DNA of 64,000 nt, taken from Nageia nagi (lineage: Eukaryota > Pinophyta). Positions 13,528 to 21,850 of the stretch are shown here, in pieces. The position numbers and the translations under genes are program-made. Location of the stretch: assembly GCA_050084985.1 (NCBI GenBank), contig JBITNC010000001.1, forward strand, positions 176,886,001 through 176,950,000, given 5' to 3'. Every line of letters starts with the position of its first letter. Within the stretch, counting starts at the first letter, position 1. The notes under the pieces were generated by a model. The model made no database searches and had not been told where the DNA came from. It saw nothing but the letters and a program-made list of their open reading frames with translations.

Positions 13528-14207
13528 ATGACGTCTGCAAGGAGTAACTTCGTATCCGGAGCCTTCGGGTAAAGCATTCCGGAAAAATAAGAAGGTGACA
13601 TCAGCAAGGATGGACGAGGTTCACAATTGCCAAGGACTCCGGAGTCCGGAGGAGATGACGCCAGCAAGTAGTGACTTAGTAGCCGGAGCCATAAAGGAAA
13701 ACATTCCGGAGGAAAGAAAGATGACGTCACAGGTGAAACGACGTTCGCATTTTGATGGAACCGGAGTCCGGAGATGACGAGTCATCAAAGGTAACTAGAA
13801 GGCCCGGAATCTGTGCATGGAGCATTCCGGACATATGAAGGCGATGTCACAGGTAGAACAGTGTTCATATCTTGCAGGAAATCAGACTCCGGAAGCAATG
13901 AAGTCTACACCGTCTTATCCGGAAGGCGAAGCGTTCCGGAGGTCCGGAAATGACGTCACATGGAAAGGCAAAGTCTACATCTGGAAGGGAAACCGGAGCC
14001 CGGAACAGATGACATCAGCAAAAAGAAGATTAGTATCCGGAACCAGCGAGCGAGAAATTCCGGAGATTCAAAGGTGATGTCACAAGGAGATATAAAGTTT
14101 ACAATCATAAAGCAAACCGGAGCCCGGAATGGATGACGTCATCAAGGAGTGACTTAGTGTCCGGAGCCAATGGAATGAAGAATTCCGGAGACTTGAAGCT
14201 GACGTCA
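13528..14207 (+). promoter_or_regulatory. U3 array of twelve TGACGTCA-like boxes alternating with TCCGGA palindromes
   Basis: Boxes begin at 13528, 13595, 13655, 13721, 13774, 13841, 13898 (weak), 13950, 14009, 14074, 14133 and 14199, giving spacings of about 52-67 bp. Five are exact TGACGTCA or one base off (13721, 13950, 14133, 14199; TGACGTCT at 13528). The one at 13774 is the palindrome ATGACGAGTCAT. Each is separated from the next by one or two TCCGGA or CCGGAG motifs. TGACG/TGACGTCA is the core bound by plant bZIP (TGA-type) factors (established knowledge). Enhancer function here is inferred from regularity and position upstream of the TATA box. Confidence 0.7.
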
Positions 14208-14503
14208 GGTGAAGGGGAAAAGATTAACATTTGGAATTAAGACCACGTCAAGAGGACAACAGGCCCGCAACGAAAGATCAAAGAGTCAGAGTCGGAAATT
14301 GAACATCCCGAGAGAGAGAGAGAGAAGTCTGCAAAATTCCAGAGCGCCATCATCAAGGGAATCGAATCATCAGCAATCTGCCCAATTTTGTAACAGTCGG
14401 CCAAGTGTCATATGTAGTTGATAGCAGTTCAAGAAGGCCGGAATCTTGCGGCCGTTTTTGTAAACGTTTCCGTTCTGTAACCTTGTAACTGTTGTTAATA
14501 CAG

Positions 14504-14513
14504 TATAAATATA
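14504..14513 (+). promoter_or_regulatory. TATA box of the 5' LTR
   Basis: TATAAATATA lies about 300 bp after the box array, in a good position for a U3/R promoter. Transcription would be expected to start roughly 30 bp downstream. Confidence 0.7.
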
Positions 14514-14840
14514 TGAAAATAAAGAGAAACTAGGGTCGGAAGCCTAGTATTGCCCTTTTCATTTGTTCTCGAAGACCTGTAGCTTCAGTCCGGTACTATG
14601 AAACCATCTTGACCTTTCTTGTCTAGCACTCGTAATTGTTATTCTTAATTTGGTTACATTGTGGCAGCTTAGCTTGTTTCCTGAGTAATAGTTGCGGGTT
14701 GCTAGTATAACTGTGTCTGCTACATGGTAGAGTAGAAGCTGGGGAGCTATTCAGAGAGTGAGGACTTGTTCTGTGGCTGCGACACTAGATTCAGGCCAAG
14801 GTTTCGCACACTGCGAAAGCCTGCGCTGAACTAGTGATCT

Positions 14841-15046
14841 ACCCCTTTGCTTTCTCTCTCGTTACCCTATCCTTTTATCCCTTTCCTGTTACTCTATCCT
14901 TTTATCCCTTTCCTGTTACTCTCATCCTTTTGCTTACATTTCTCGTTACCCTATCCTTTTACTTCCTTTCTTGTTACCCTATCCTTTTGCTTAAATCTCT
15001 CGCTCCCTACTCTTTTTATCTCTTTCCTGTTACTTTTTCTCTACCC
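14841..15046 (+). repeat. Pyrimidine-rich degenerate tandem repeat in U5
   Basis: Repeats of the type GTTACCCTATCCTTTTATCC-CTTTCCT, about 28-38 bp each, run for about 200 bp of nearly pure C/T on the + strand. The array ends directly before an ATG (15048). It could act as an unstructured leader, a splicing-type polypyrimidine tract or a ribosome-entry aid. None of these is shown by sequence alone. Confidence 0.7.
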
Positions 15047-15047
15047 A

Positions 15048-15119
15048 ATGGATAAGGAACCGGCCTTCTCCGGAGATCAGGCTGCGTCCTACAGCCTGTT
15101 CGTGAACTACTTTGGTTAA
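15048..15119 (+). other. 23-codon ORF at the end of the LTR (possible uORF)
   Basis: An ATG right after the pyrimidine array opens a frame of 23 codons that stops 40 bp before the LTR end. If transcription starts near 14535, this is an upstream ORF ahead of gag. Being in the LTR, it is duplicated at 22384-22455. I find no evidence that it is translated. Confidence 0.3.
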
Positions 15120-15170
15120 GATTGTTCCAGGCGCACATATTACACAATCTCAATCAACAGTATTTCTTTT

Positions 15171-15188
15171 TGGCACGCCCGGTGGGAC
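15171..15188 (+). other. Primer-binding site of the young element
   Basis: TGGCACGCCCGGTGGGAC starts 11 bp after the LTR and begins with the TGG complementary to a tRNA CCA end. The old element has TGGCACATCTAGTGGGAT at the corresponding place, the same site with mostly C-to-T/G-to-A decay. I cannot name the tRNA from memory with confidence. A second TGG-started candidate (TGGCGACTCTGCTG, 15202) resembles the tRNA-Arg site of Ogre elements but is 42 bp from the LTR. Confidence 0.65.
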
Positions 15189-15305
15189 ACGAAGAAATTA
15201 TTGGCGACTCTGCTGAAGCACCATCCATGGTATGTATTAAAGCAAATTATTTGTGAATATCATAGGTGCTTTGAACCTGTTATTCTCTTTTGCAATCTAG
15301 TGTTT

Positions 15306-16571
15306 ATGTGGACAAGATCTAAAACTAGAGCAGCAAAAGAAGAACCGGAATTTGGGAAGTTAGATACTCCTAGGAGAAAGACCCTGATCAAGTCCAAGTC
15401 TCTGAATAGTGTCGACTCCCTAAAATCCTCTATCAAGCCAGAACCACCCAATCTTCATACTAGAGATACCTTCCCTAGAATGGCTAATCCAGCTCAGAAT
15501 ATTTATCCGGAATGGGACAATGGAGTTCCTATAGCTCTGGCGGTATTACATGATATCCCAGCAAATGTTTTTAAAACCCTTCCGGAGTTTGATGCAACTT
15601 CAGAGAAGACAGCTTATGAGCACTGTGTGGATGTAGCCGGCCTGGCAAAAATTCACAATATCCAGCATGAAGACATTATGGTGAGATTACTGGCGCAGTC
15701 CTTCAAAGGAAAGGTCCTGGATTGGTACAGGGGCCTTCCTAATGGATCAATCAGTACCTGGGCTCAACTGGCAGAGCTTTTTATCCTGGAGTTTAATGAA
15801 TTAGGGGATCCCTTTTCCTTGTTAACCCAGTTTACCTCTATCAAAAGATATGAACAAGAGAATATCCCAGATTTCAACATTAGATTCCAGAGAACGTGGA
15901 CGAGAGTACCCATGCCAGTCAGGCCTCAGCAGTTTCAAGCTTTGATGTATTACCTGAGAGCCTTTCCTCCGGATCTCTCTCTGCAAATCCAAAATTCCGG
16001 AGTGAATACCTTTCCGGAGGTCTATAGACAAGCAGTATATGCTGAATCATGCCTTATTGCAGTTGGGAAATTACCAAGCCGCATGCCAATGTCCTATTTC
16101 CCAATAACCACAACACAACAGCAAATTTTGAGACCTCCGGTAATCAGTTCAGTTCCGCCTCTGGCTAATATTCCTGCCCATGTTCAACCCTGGTCATCAA
16201 ATTTGCCAATTCCTAGAGCTCCCTTGGCCTTACCAGCTCCACATCAGCCTAATATGAACCAAGGAGTAGCATCATCTACAGAAATTCAGGAACTCCGGAA
16301 CTTGTGTAGAAATATGGCAAACCAGATTACCGTGTTGACCAGACAAAATAATGCCAGAAGATACCCCTACCCTGCTGTAGAGAAAGCTCAACATGTGTTG
16401 AATGAGGACGTGGACCAAGCTTCCACTTCCGGGGCGGCTAATGGGTTATGTTTGGCTTGTAATGATGCTCATGAACAAACAACCTGCCCTATTTTTCAAT
16501 ACCAAGAGTATCTGTCGAGGAGTGGAGGTATTCCTCCGCCTGGCGTAGCGGATGACAAAGCCGGAACGTGA
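15306..16571 (+). CDS. gag: Gag polyprotein of the young element
   Basis: The capsid/nucleocapsid protein would coat the element RNA in cytoplasmic particles. The frame is open from 15201, but I prefer the Met at 15306 because MWTRSKTR matches the Arg/Ser-rich gag starts of gypsy elements (compare MYTRSQSKK at 36991), giving 421 residues. The capsid-like core around 15560-15990 holds YEHCVDVAGLAKIH, EDIMVRLLAQSFKGKVLDWY and the LP/WAQLAELF segment typical of retrotransposon gag. The old element has a clear homologue at 24966-24721. A zinc knuckle of unusual spacing, CX2CX3HX4C (canonical is X4 before His), sits at residues 382-394 near the C-terminus. The protein ends without any protease. 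The frame is intact with no stop, unlike all other gag copies here except the one at 36991. Confidence 0.9.
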   Translation: MWTRSKTRAAKEEPEFGKLDTPRRKTLIKSKSLNSVDSLKSSIKPEPPNLHTRDTFPRMANPAQNIYPEWDNGVPIALAVLHDIPANVFKTLPEFDATSEKTAYEHCVDVAGLAKIHNIQHEDIMVRLLAQSFKGKVLDWYRGLPNGSISTWAQLAELFILEFNELGDPFSLLTQFTSIKRYEQENIPDFNIRFQRTWTRVPMPVRPQQFQALMYYLRAFPPDLSLQIQNSGVNTFPEVYRQAVYAESCLIAVGKLPSRMPMSYFPITTTQQQILRPPVISSVPPLANIPAHVQPWSSNLPIPRAPLALPAPHQPNMNQGVASSTEIQELRNLCRNMANQITVLTRQNNARRYPYPAVEKAQHVLNEDVDQASTSGAANGLCLACNDAHEQTTCPIFQYQEYLSRSGGIPPPGVADDKAGT

Positions 16572-17095
16572 ACTTGATGAATTCCACACCAGCGGACACA
16601 GCAGTTTTTCTGAAGCCCACTAGCGCGGGAAAGTGACCGTTGGGAAGAAGGAATTTGATTTGTATACATATTGTAAATAGTGTGATGTTGCATTTATTTC
16701 GAGTGGTTGTTGTCAGTAATTTACTACTAGCGTAACGTAAATAGTAGTGGAACCTTTTTGCGCCGGCAGAATTAAAAGTTTCCAAGAGGGTACATGCAAT
16801 CAAATCTTGAAGTTCCCGAGAAGATCGTGAAACGGCAAATCAGTTATTAATACAGCCACCGTGAGATGATCTCCCACGCTCGGAAGGATCGTGCATTCAA
16901 GTAAGCCATTAAAAGACCCAGAGCACGACCAACATGCCTATATGACTAGTGTTCATTGAAAGTGTTGGCTCACAAACTTACAAAGTTAGCAGCTATCGAG
17001 CATTGCCTGGAACTGTGAAATGAGCAAGAGAGTCTTTGTTTGAGGCGGAAGAAGAAATACAAGAAGGGTTGATAAAAACAGAGCAGCGGACAAGA
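16572..17095 (+). other. Spacer between gag and the second ORF, no pol remnant
   Basis: This is 524 bp with no protease or RT motif in any frame. In autonomous Tat-like elements about 5 kb of pol would sit here, so pol is cleanly missing. The spacer contains TATACATATTGTAAATA near 16662, which could serve as an internal promoter. I see no slippery site linking gag to the second frame, so the second protein probably needs its own mRNA or reinitiation (inference). Confidence 0.6.
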
Positions 17096-20000
17096 ATGAG
17101 TTCAGGTTCAGCGGCCAAGACTGTAAGGAAAGTATCAGATTCGATGGAACTATTGTGGGATACAGAGATTACAGCCATGAATAAAAATCCAAAGGGCACA
17201 GCAGAAGGTAAGTGCCCGAACTTTAGCTTCAACCATATAGCACATTCACCCATGGGTTCGGGTCTGATGCATTTTATCCCTCATAGATGCTTTCCTGCTC
17301 CGGAACTAGTAGAAATAGTAAAAGGGGCATTTGATCCTACGACTAGGGTAGTCAGGGATTTGAAGGGGAGGACCGTCTTAAATCTGGACTCCGTTGCAAT
17401 AGCGGAGGCTTTCTGTCCACCCCCTCCTATGGGCTCCCTTGTGCAGATCGACTGGCACATCATCCCTAACGCCAACCTGAGGGCAAGCATTACCTCTTGG
17501 CTAAATAAGAACACAGCCGGGTCTATAAGATTTAGAGAGTTCCCAAATACCGAACTCCCTCTATCCAATTTTTCAGCACATCTGCAATTACTCATGTCAA
17601 TGCTGGCCATAGCGGCAGGGGAGGAAACAGATAGATACATCTCTCCGTCCAAGTTGGTGATAGCGTATCATATTTCTCACCCCATTTCTCCCACAATGTA
17701 TGACTGGGCCATTGCCCTCTCAGATAGAATAGCCGAACAACTGGGGAAGATCGGGGAGGGGTTTTATTTCGCTTACACCTCATACATTGTATGGATGATG
17801 ATTCATCAGAACGCAGATGTCTTTAATAAATTGACCCTGGTTCGAAATAATGAAGATGGGTCGAAAAAACCAGTAGATAAATGGACAGAGGAAGTAAGGT
17901 CCTCGGCGAACTACTACTCTTTTGTGGAGAGATTTTTGGTTCCGGCAATGGGCCTATTAGCCCCTACAGTCCCGAGGTTGTCAACAGCCTCCCAGCTATA
18001 CCTCCGCATGCCCCATGGAGAGGTCGGGGACTGGTTTTTTGCAGAGAATGGAACCTTCATTAGGCTGTATGGATTTTCCGGGGCCCCATTTTTGCTGCCA
18101 ATTCATGTGACGGATTGGATTTTCAGCATAGAATATGCCAGACAGATGGACTACATTGACTCAAAATACGGAGCTGCCGCAAGAAAAAGAGCAGTCTATG
18201 CCCTCCCACACAGGGTGCATGACCTGGTGCTCCAGAGCAGAGGAGCAAGTGACCAGTTAAGGGCAAAACTCCTGAAGCTGAAATTGAAAGAATTGAGTCA
18301 ATATTGTTCGTATGATCCGGATGACATTTTTGTAAAGAAGCTCAGAAGCCAGCCCAATCCTCCGGCCTTTAGAGCCGAAAATAAGCCAGAACTGCTCAAA
18401 TGGCGAAATCCAGAGCAGGAGGATAAGGTGATGCCCACCGCCGCAATAACTCAGGATTTCTTACCGCCGTGGCTGAGTTTCTACAACAAAAGGGCAAATT
18501 TTGACCCAAGAACCGACTCCATCTCAAAAAAGGCCCTGAAAACATTAAGGGATGAGAGATGGAGCGAGGAGAAGATAGCCGCCTTCACCCAGTACAGGAT
18601 CGAGTCTGGGAATAGGAACGCTCCTCTTGAAACTGATCTAGATGACAAATTCGAGGAGATGTGGGCATTGGAACACCCCACAGAAGTCCCTACGGGTGAA
18701 GACTCTGATGACAGTGAAGAGCAGGGGCATGCTATGTCTCAAGCACCAGCCCGGGAAAAGCAACACGAAGAAGAAATCAGGGAGATTTCTACAGAGAAGG
18801 TGACTAAGAGGCCGGAAAGAGTCTACATGGCCAAAAGGAAAGTGCAGATGGAGAAGGCACCACCACCGCCACCACCTAAAAGGAGAAGGAGGAGCCCGAC
18901 GCCCTCAGGTACGCTTCCTACTCCTTCTTCCCCTCTTTCTCTTTCTTCTGCTCTGCCGACGCATACCGTTCCCATTTCTGTTTCCATCACCCTTCCCCCA
19001 ATTCCTGCAGCTATTCCAGCTGTACCCACACCATTTCTCATTTCATCACCATCCACCCAACGGCAGAGCCCCATTCTTCCCACTTTACAAATTCCTCCCC
19101 TCACAAGCATCATCACAATACCTTCATCGCCCCCATCCTCTCCACCTCCATCATCCGCTCCCTTCTCTATTTCAACACTTCCCGCGGTGGATCCTCCCGG
19201 AATCAGTACTTCAGGGGCCAGCCAAGCTAGTCCCTTCACGCCGGCCCAACAGATTGTTGCTACTACAACTCAGGAGTTGAGCTCAAAATCTCCCTTTATT
19301 ATGATTTCCGGGCAGCAGGTATCCGTGGAGGGCATCATGCAACAATATCAGCAAATGAAGCAAGGACAAGATGCATGGATGCAGAGGCAGATGGGAAAAC
19401 TCCCAATGCCGGAAAACCCGGTGAGGTTCCGGACCTCCATGGACCCAAAGAGTAAGGTGCTAGAAATGGCCATCGCTCAAGAACCACAAGAGGGGCAGGG
19501 CGATCTGTCATCGATGAATACGCGGGTCAAAATAGATACCCGCAGCATCTCACGGAGCGACAAGAATGAGCTCCTGCAAACAGCTGTGGACCTTAATATA
19601 ACTGAACTCACCAAATTAGAGGTCAGGTACCACAAGCTACAAAAGGCCCACGAGGCCACGAAGCTGCAATTAGAAAACAATAAAATAAAGCTGAAAGCGG
19701 CGGAAAACACCATAACAATTTTGCAGACGAGTTTAGTGGCGGCCCCTACAGCGGATATGCTCATCCAAAAGGAGGCTATCATCGCGCAAAAGGAGGCGGA
19801 AATAAATGCCAAGGCAGCAGAAATCAGCAACCTGAGTGCCAACCTGGCGGAGCTCCAAGCGAAGCTGGATGCCAAGAAGGTCGACAGATCTTTTCTGTTG
19901 GGAACCAAAGAAAAATTTTGGGAGTTGAAGGAGCAGGAGATAAAGGACTTGATCCATCTGAGAGATTACGCGGAGCTATGCTTGTCAGAGCTAAAAAGGC

Positions 20001-20572
20001 TCGAAGCCGAAGTTATGAGATGCGAGAGTATTCTAAACCCCATCTCAGAACAGGCTAAACAGGCAAATAAAAAACTAAACAGCCTCTCAAATGAGGAATT
20101 GCAGTCCTATAACATTGGTGACCGAGTGGAGCTTATGTCGGCGATTGATTACCCAGGGAGGGGTAAATGGGTTTGTCAGGAGGTTCGGAATAATGTCCTG
20201 CGCCGGACGCAAGAGATGGAGACCCTAAAAGCAGAAATTCAAGGGTTGAACGCGTCCGGAATCCCAGAGTTATGGAGAAGCGACGGCACACTCGTCACAG
20301 AGGCTGATTTTTTGAGTAGTCTGCAGAATAAGATTCAGAATACGGATGATGTTGATACACTCCTGGTGTCCTTCGATGAGACAAATTTTGTGAAATTCTT
20401 TGATTCTTTGGTTAATGGCGGCTTGTGCATACAGCAATTGCTGAGAAGACATGCCCATAGATCATATGAGGTGCTGAATCATACGGCCTTAGCGCAAGCA
20501 AGGCTGAAGGATTTTTCCGGGATCCCGGCGAATTGGAATAAAGTCCAGCAGATCCTGAATCTGCAGAGCTAA
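17096..20572 (+). CDS. Large protein of unknown function (ORF2), retroelement-associated
   Basis: The frame is open from 17036 (1178 codons). I prefer the Met at 17096 (MSSGSAAKT, 1158 residues) because the decayed homologue starts MASAKTT at 9779. Numbered from 17036: residues about 60-500 form a globular region with FIPHRCFPAPEL, AIAEAFCPPPP, EVGDWFF, PFLLPIHVTDW, ARQMDYIDSKYG and a YDPDDIF motif; an acidic stretch lies near 560; six prolines followed by KRRRRSP at about 607-617 could be a nuclear localisation signal; a Pro/Ser/Thr-rich linker spans about 618-740; strong coiled coils span about 844-948 and 962-1016; and a folded-looking C-terminus ends LNLQS. I see no signal peptide, transmembrane segment or catalytic motif, so it is not env-like despite sitting last in the element. 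The N-terminal part loosely resembles the 'putative plant transposon protein' or mobile-domain style ORFs carried by some plant gypsy elements, but I cannot confirm that. Its long intact frame beside a missing pol suggests it is useful to the element. Confidence 0.88.
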   Translation: MSSGSAAKTVRKVSDSMELLWDTEITAMNKNPKGTAEGKCPNFSFNHIAHSPMGSGLMHFIPHRCFPAPELVEIVKGAFDPTTRVVRDLKGRTVLNLDSVAIAEAFCPPPPMGSLVQIDWHIIPNANLRASITSWLNKNTAGSIRFREFPNTELPLSNFSAHLQLLMSMLAIAAGEETDRYISPSKLVIAYHISHPISPTMYDWAIALSDRIAEQLGKIGEGFYFAYTSYIVWMMIHQNADVFNKLTLVRNNEDGSKKPVDKWTEEVRSSANYYSFVERFLVPAMGLLAPTVPRLSTASQLYLRMPHGEVGDWFFAENGTFIRLYGFSGAPFLLPIHVTDWIFSIEYARQMDYIDSKYGAAARKRAVYALPHRVHDLVLQSRGASDQLRAKLLKLKLKELSQYCSYDPDDIFVKKLRSQPNPPAFRAENKPELLKWRNPEQEDKVMPTAAITQDFLPPWLSFYNKRANFDPRTDSISKKALKTLRDERWSEEKIAAFTQYRIESGNRNAPLETDLDDKFEEMWALEHPTEVPTGEDSDDSEEQGHAMSQAPAREKQHEEEIREISTEKVTKRPERVYMAKRKVQMEKAPPPPPPKRRRRSPTPSGTLPTPSSPLSLSSALPTHTVPISVSITLPPIPAAIPAVPTPFLISSPSTQRQSPILPTLQIPPLTSIITIPSSPPSSPPPSSAPFSISTLPAVDPPGISTSGASQASPFTPAQQIVATTTQELSSKSPFIMISGQQVSVEGIMQQYQQMKQGQDAWMQRQMGKLPMPENPVRFRTSMDPKSKVLEMAIAQEPQEGQGDLSSMNTRVKIDTRSISRSDKNELLQTAVDLNITELTKLEVRYHKLQKAHEATKLQLENNKIKLKAAENTITILQTSLVAAPTADMLIQKEAIIAQKEAEINAKAAEISNLSANLAELQAKLDAKKVDRSFLLGTKEKFWELKEQEIKDLIHLRDYAELCLSELKRLEAEVMRCESILNPISEQAKQANKKLNSLSNEELQSYNIGDRVELMSAIDYPGRGKWVCQEVRNNVLRRTQEMETLKAEIQGLNASGIPELWRSDGTLVTEADFLSSLQNKIQNTDDVDTLLVSFDETNFVKFFDSLVNGGLCIQQLLRRHAHRSYEVLNHTALAQARLKDFSGIPANWNKVQQILNLQS

Positions 20573-20666
20573 AGGAATGCACAATTCTTTGATTCATGTA
20601 AATAACAGAATGGGTTCTAAATTCCTCTTCCATAAAGGCGAAATTTTCCCTCAGAAGTCGCCACAA
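20573..20666 (+). other. Pre-LTR segment of the young element (no classical polypurine tract)
   Basis: The last bases before the 3' LTR read CCCTCAGAAGTCGCCACAA. The usual run of A/G is absent. The only purine-rich pieces are short (TAAAGGAATG at 20571, ATAAAGGCGAAA at 20632). A related non-purine block precedes the 3' LTR of the old element. Confidence 0.5.
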
Positions 20667-20863
20667 TGTAGATTCCTACATTGAAATTCTTGAAATAGGG
20701 TCCGGGTATTCTAATTATTATCCTAAGTTCACCTAAATGTTCCCGGAGCCATTCCGGAATAAATAAACGGCCGGAGTCAGTGAATAAAGCCCTCCGGAAT
20801 GAAAAGAAGAGGTCGCGGAGAAAAGATAGTCATATTTTGGCGAAGACCGAATTCCGGAACAAA

Positions 20864-21543
20864 ATGACGTCTGCAAGGAGTAACTTCGTATCCGGAGCCT
20901 TCGGGTAAAGCATTCCGGAAAAATAAGAAGGTGACATCAGCAAGGATGGACGAGGTTCACAATTGCCAAGGACTCCGGAGTCTGGAGGAGATGACGCCAG
21001 CAAGTAGTGACTTAGTAGCCGGAGCCATAAAGGAAAACATTCCGGAGGAAAGAAAGATGACGTCACAGGTGAAACGACGTTCGCATTTTGATGGAACCGG
21101 AGTCCGGAGATGACGAGTCATCAAAGGTAACTAGAAGGCCCGGAATCTGTGCATGGAGCATTCCGGACATATGAAGGCGATGTCACAGGTAGAACAGTGT
21201 TCATATCTTGCAGGAAATCAGACTCCGGAAGCAATGAAGTCTACACCGTCTTATCCGGAAGGCGAAGCGTTCCGGAGGTCCGGAAATGACGTCACATGGA
21301 AAGGCAAAGTCTACATCCGGAAGGGAAACCGGAGCCCGGAACAGATGACATCAGCAAAAAGAAGATTAGTATCCGGAACCAGCGAGCGAGAAATTCCAGA
21401 GATTCAAAGGTGATGTCACAAGGAGATATAAAGTTTACAATCATAAAGCAAACCGGAGCCCGGAATGGATGACGTCATCAAGGAGTGACTTAGTGTCCGG
21501 AGCCAATGGAATGAAGAATTCCGGAGACTTGAAGCTGACGTCA
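20864..21543 (+). promoter_or_regulatory. U3 TGACGTCA/TCCGGA array, 3' LTR copy
   Basis: All twelve boxes of the 5' LTR array are present unchanged. In this LTR they could drive read-out transcription into 22496 and beyond, antisense to the surrounding old element. Confidence 0.65.
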
Positions 21544-21840
21544 GGTGAAGGGGAAAAGATTAACATTTGGAATTAAGACCACGTCAAGAGGACAACAGGC
21601 CCGCAACGAAAGATCAAAGAGTCAGAGTCGGAGAATTGAACATCCCGAGAGAGAGAGAGAGAAGTCTGCAAAATTCCAGAGCGCCATCATCAAGGGAATC
21701 GAATCATCAGCAATCTGCCCAATTTTGTAACAGTCGGCCAAGTGTCATATGTAGTTGATAGCAGTTCAAGAAGGCCGGAATCTTGCGGCCGTTTTTGTAA
21801 ACGTTTCCGTTCTGTAACCTTGTAACTGTTGTTAATACAG

Positions 21841-21850
21841 TATAAATATA
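21841..21850 (+). promoter_or_regulatory. TATA box of the 3' LTR
   Basis: TATAAATATA, identical to the 5' LTR copy. Confidence 0.6.

Larger units (their letters stand above)
13330..15159 (+). repeat. 5' LTR of the young element
   Basis: It runs from TGTAGATTCC to CTCAATCAACA. Compared with the 3' LTR I count three substitutions (all C/T or G/A at the CpG of a TCCGGA box) and three 1-base indels over 1.83 kb. It contains, in order, the U3 box array (13528-14207), a TATA box (14504-14513), an R/U5 region and a pyrimidine-rich array ending at a 23-codon ORF. Confidence 0.95.

Noticed and set aside
13494-13777. Open frames on both strands within the U3 box array (and again at 20830-21113)
   Set aside because: They arise from the repeat structure free of stops, are on opposite strands of the same bases, carry no domain and are duplicated only because they lie in the LTRs.
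14841-15046. Telomere-like CCCTA/TTACCCTA repeats in U5
   Set aside because: The unit is not the plant telomere repeat (CCCTAAA). It is a longer degenerate pyrimidine repeat inside an LTR.
15202-15215. TGGCGACTCTGCTG as the primer-binding site (Ogre-like tRNA-Arg type)
   Set aside because: It is 42 bp from the LTR, while TGGCACGCCCGGTGGGAC at 11 bp is matched by the old element's site at the same place.
18823-19239. 138-codon Gly-rich antisense frame
   Set aside because: It is the mirror of the Pro/Ser-rich linker of ORF2. Such antisense frames are a composition effect.
19477-19957. Antisense frames opposite the coiled-coil region of ORF2
   Set aside because: Shadow of the sense coding sequence, with no independent start context or domain.
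17096-20572. ORF2 as a retroviral-type envelope gene because of its 3' position
   Set aside because: I see no signal peptide, transmembrane helix or furin-like site. The content is nuclear/coiled-coil in style.
17096-20572. ORF2 as an ordinary host gene by chance inside LTRs
   Set aside because: A decayed homologue occupies the 3' ORF position of the related older element, so it belongs to the element lineage.
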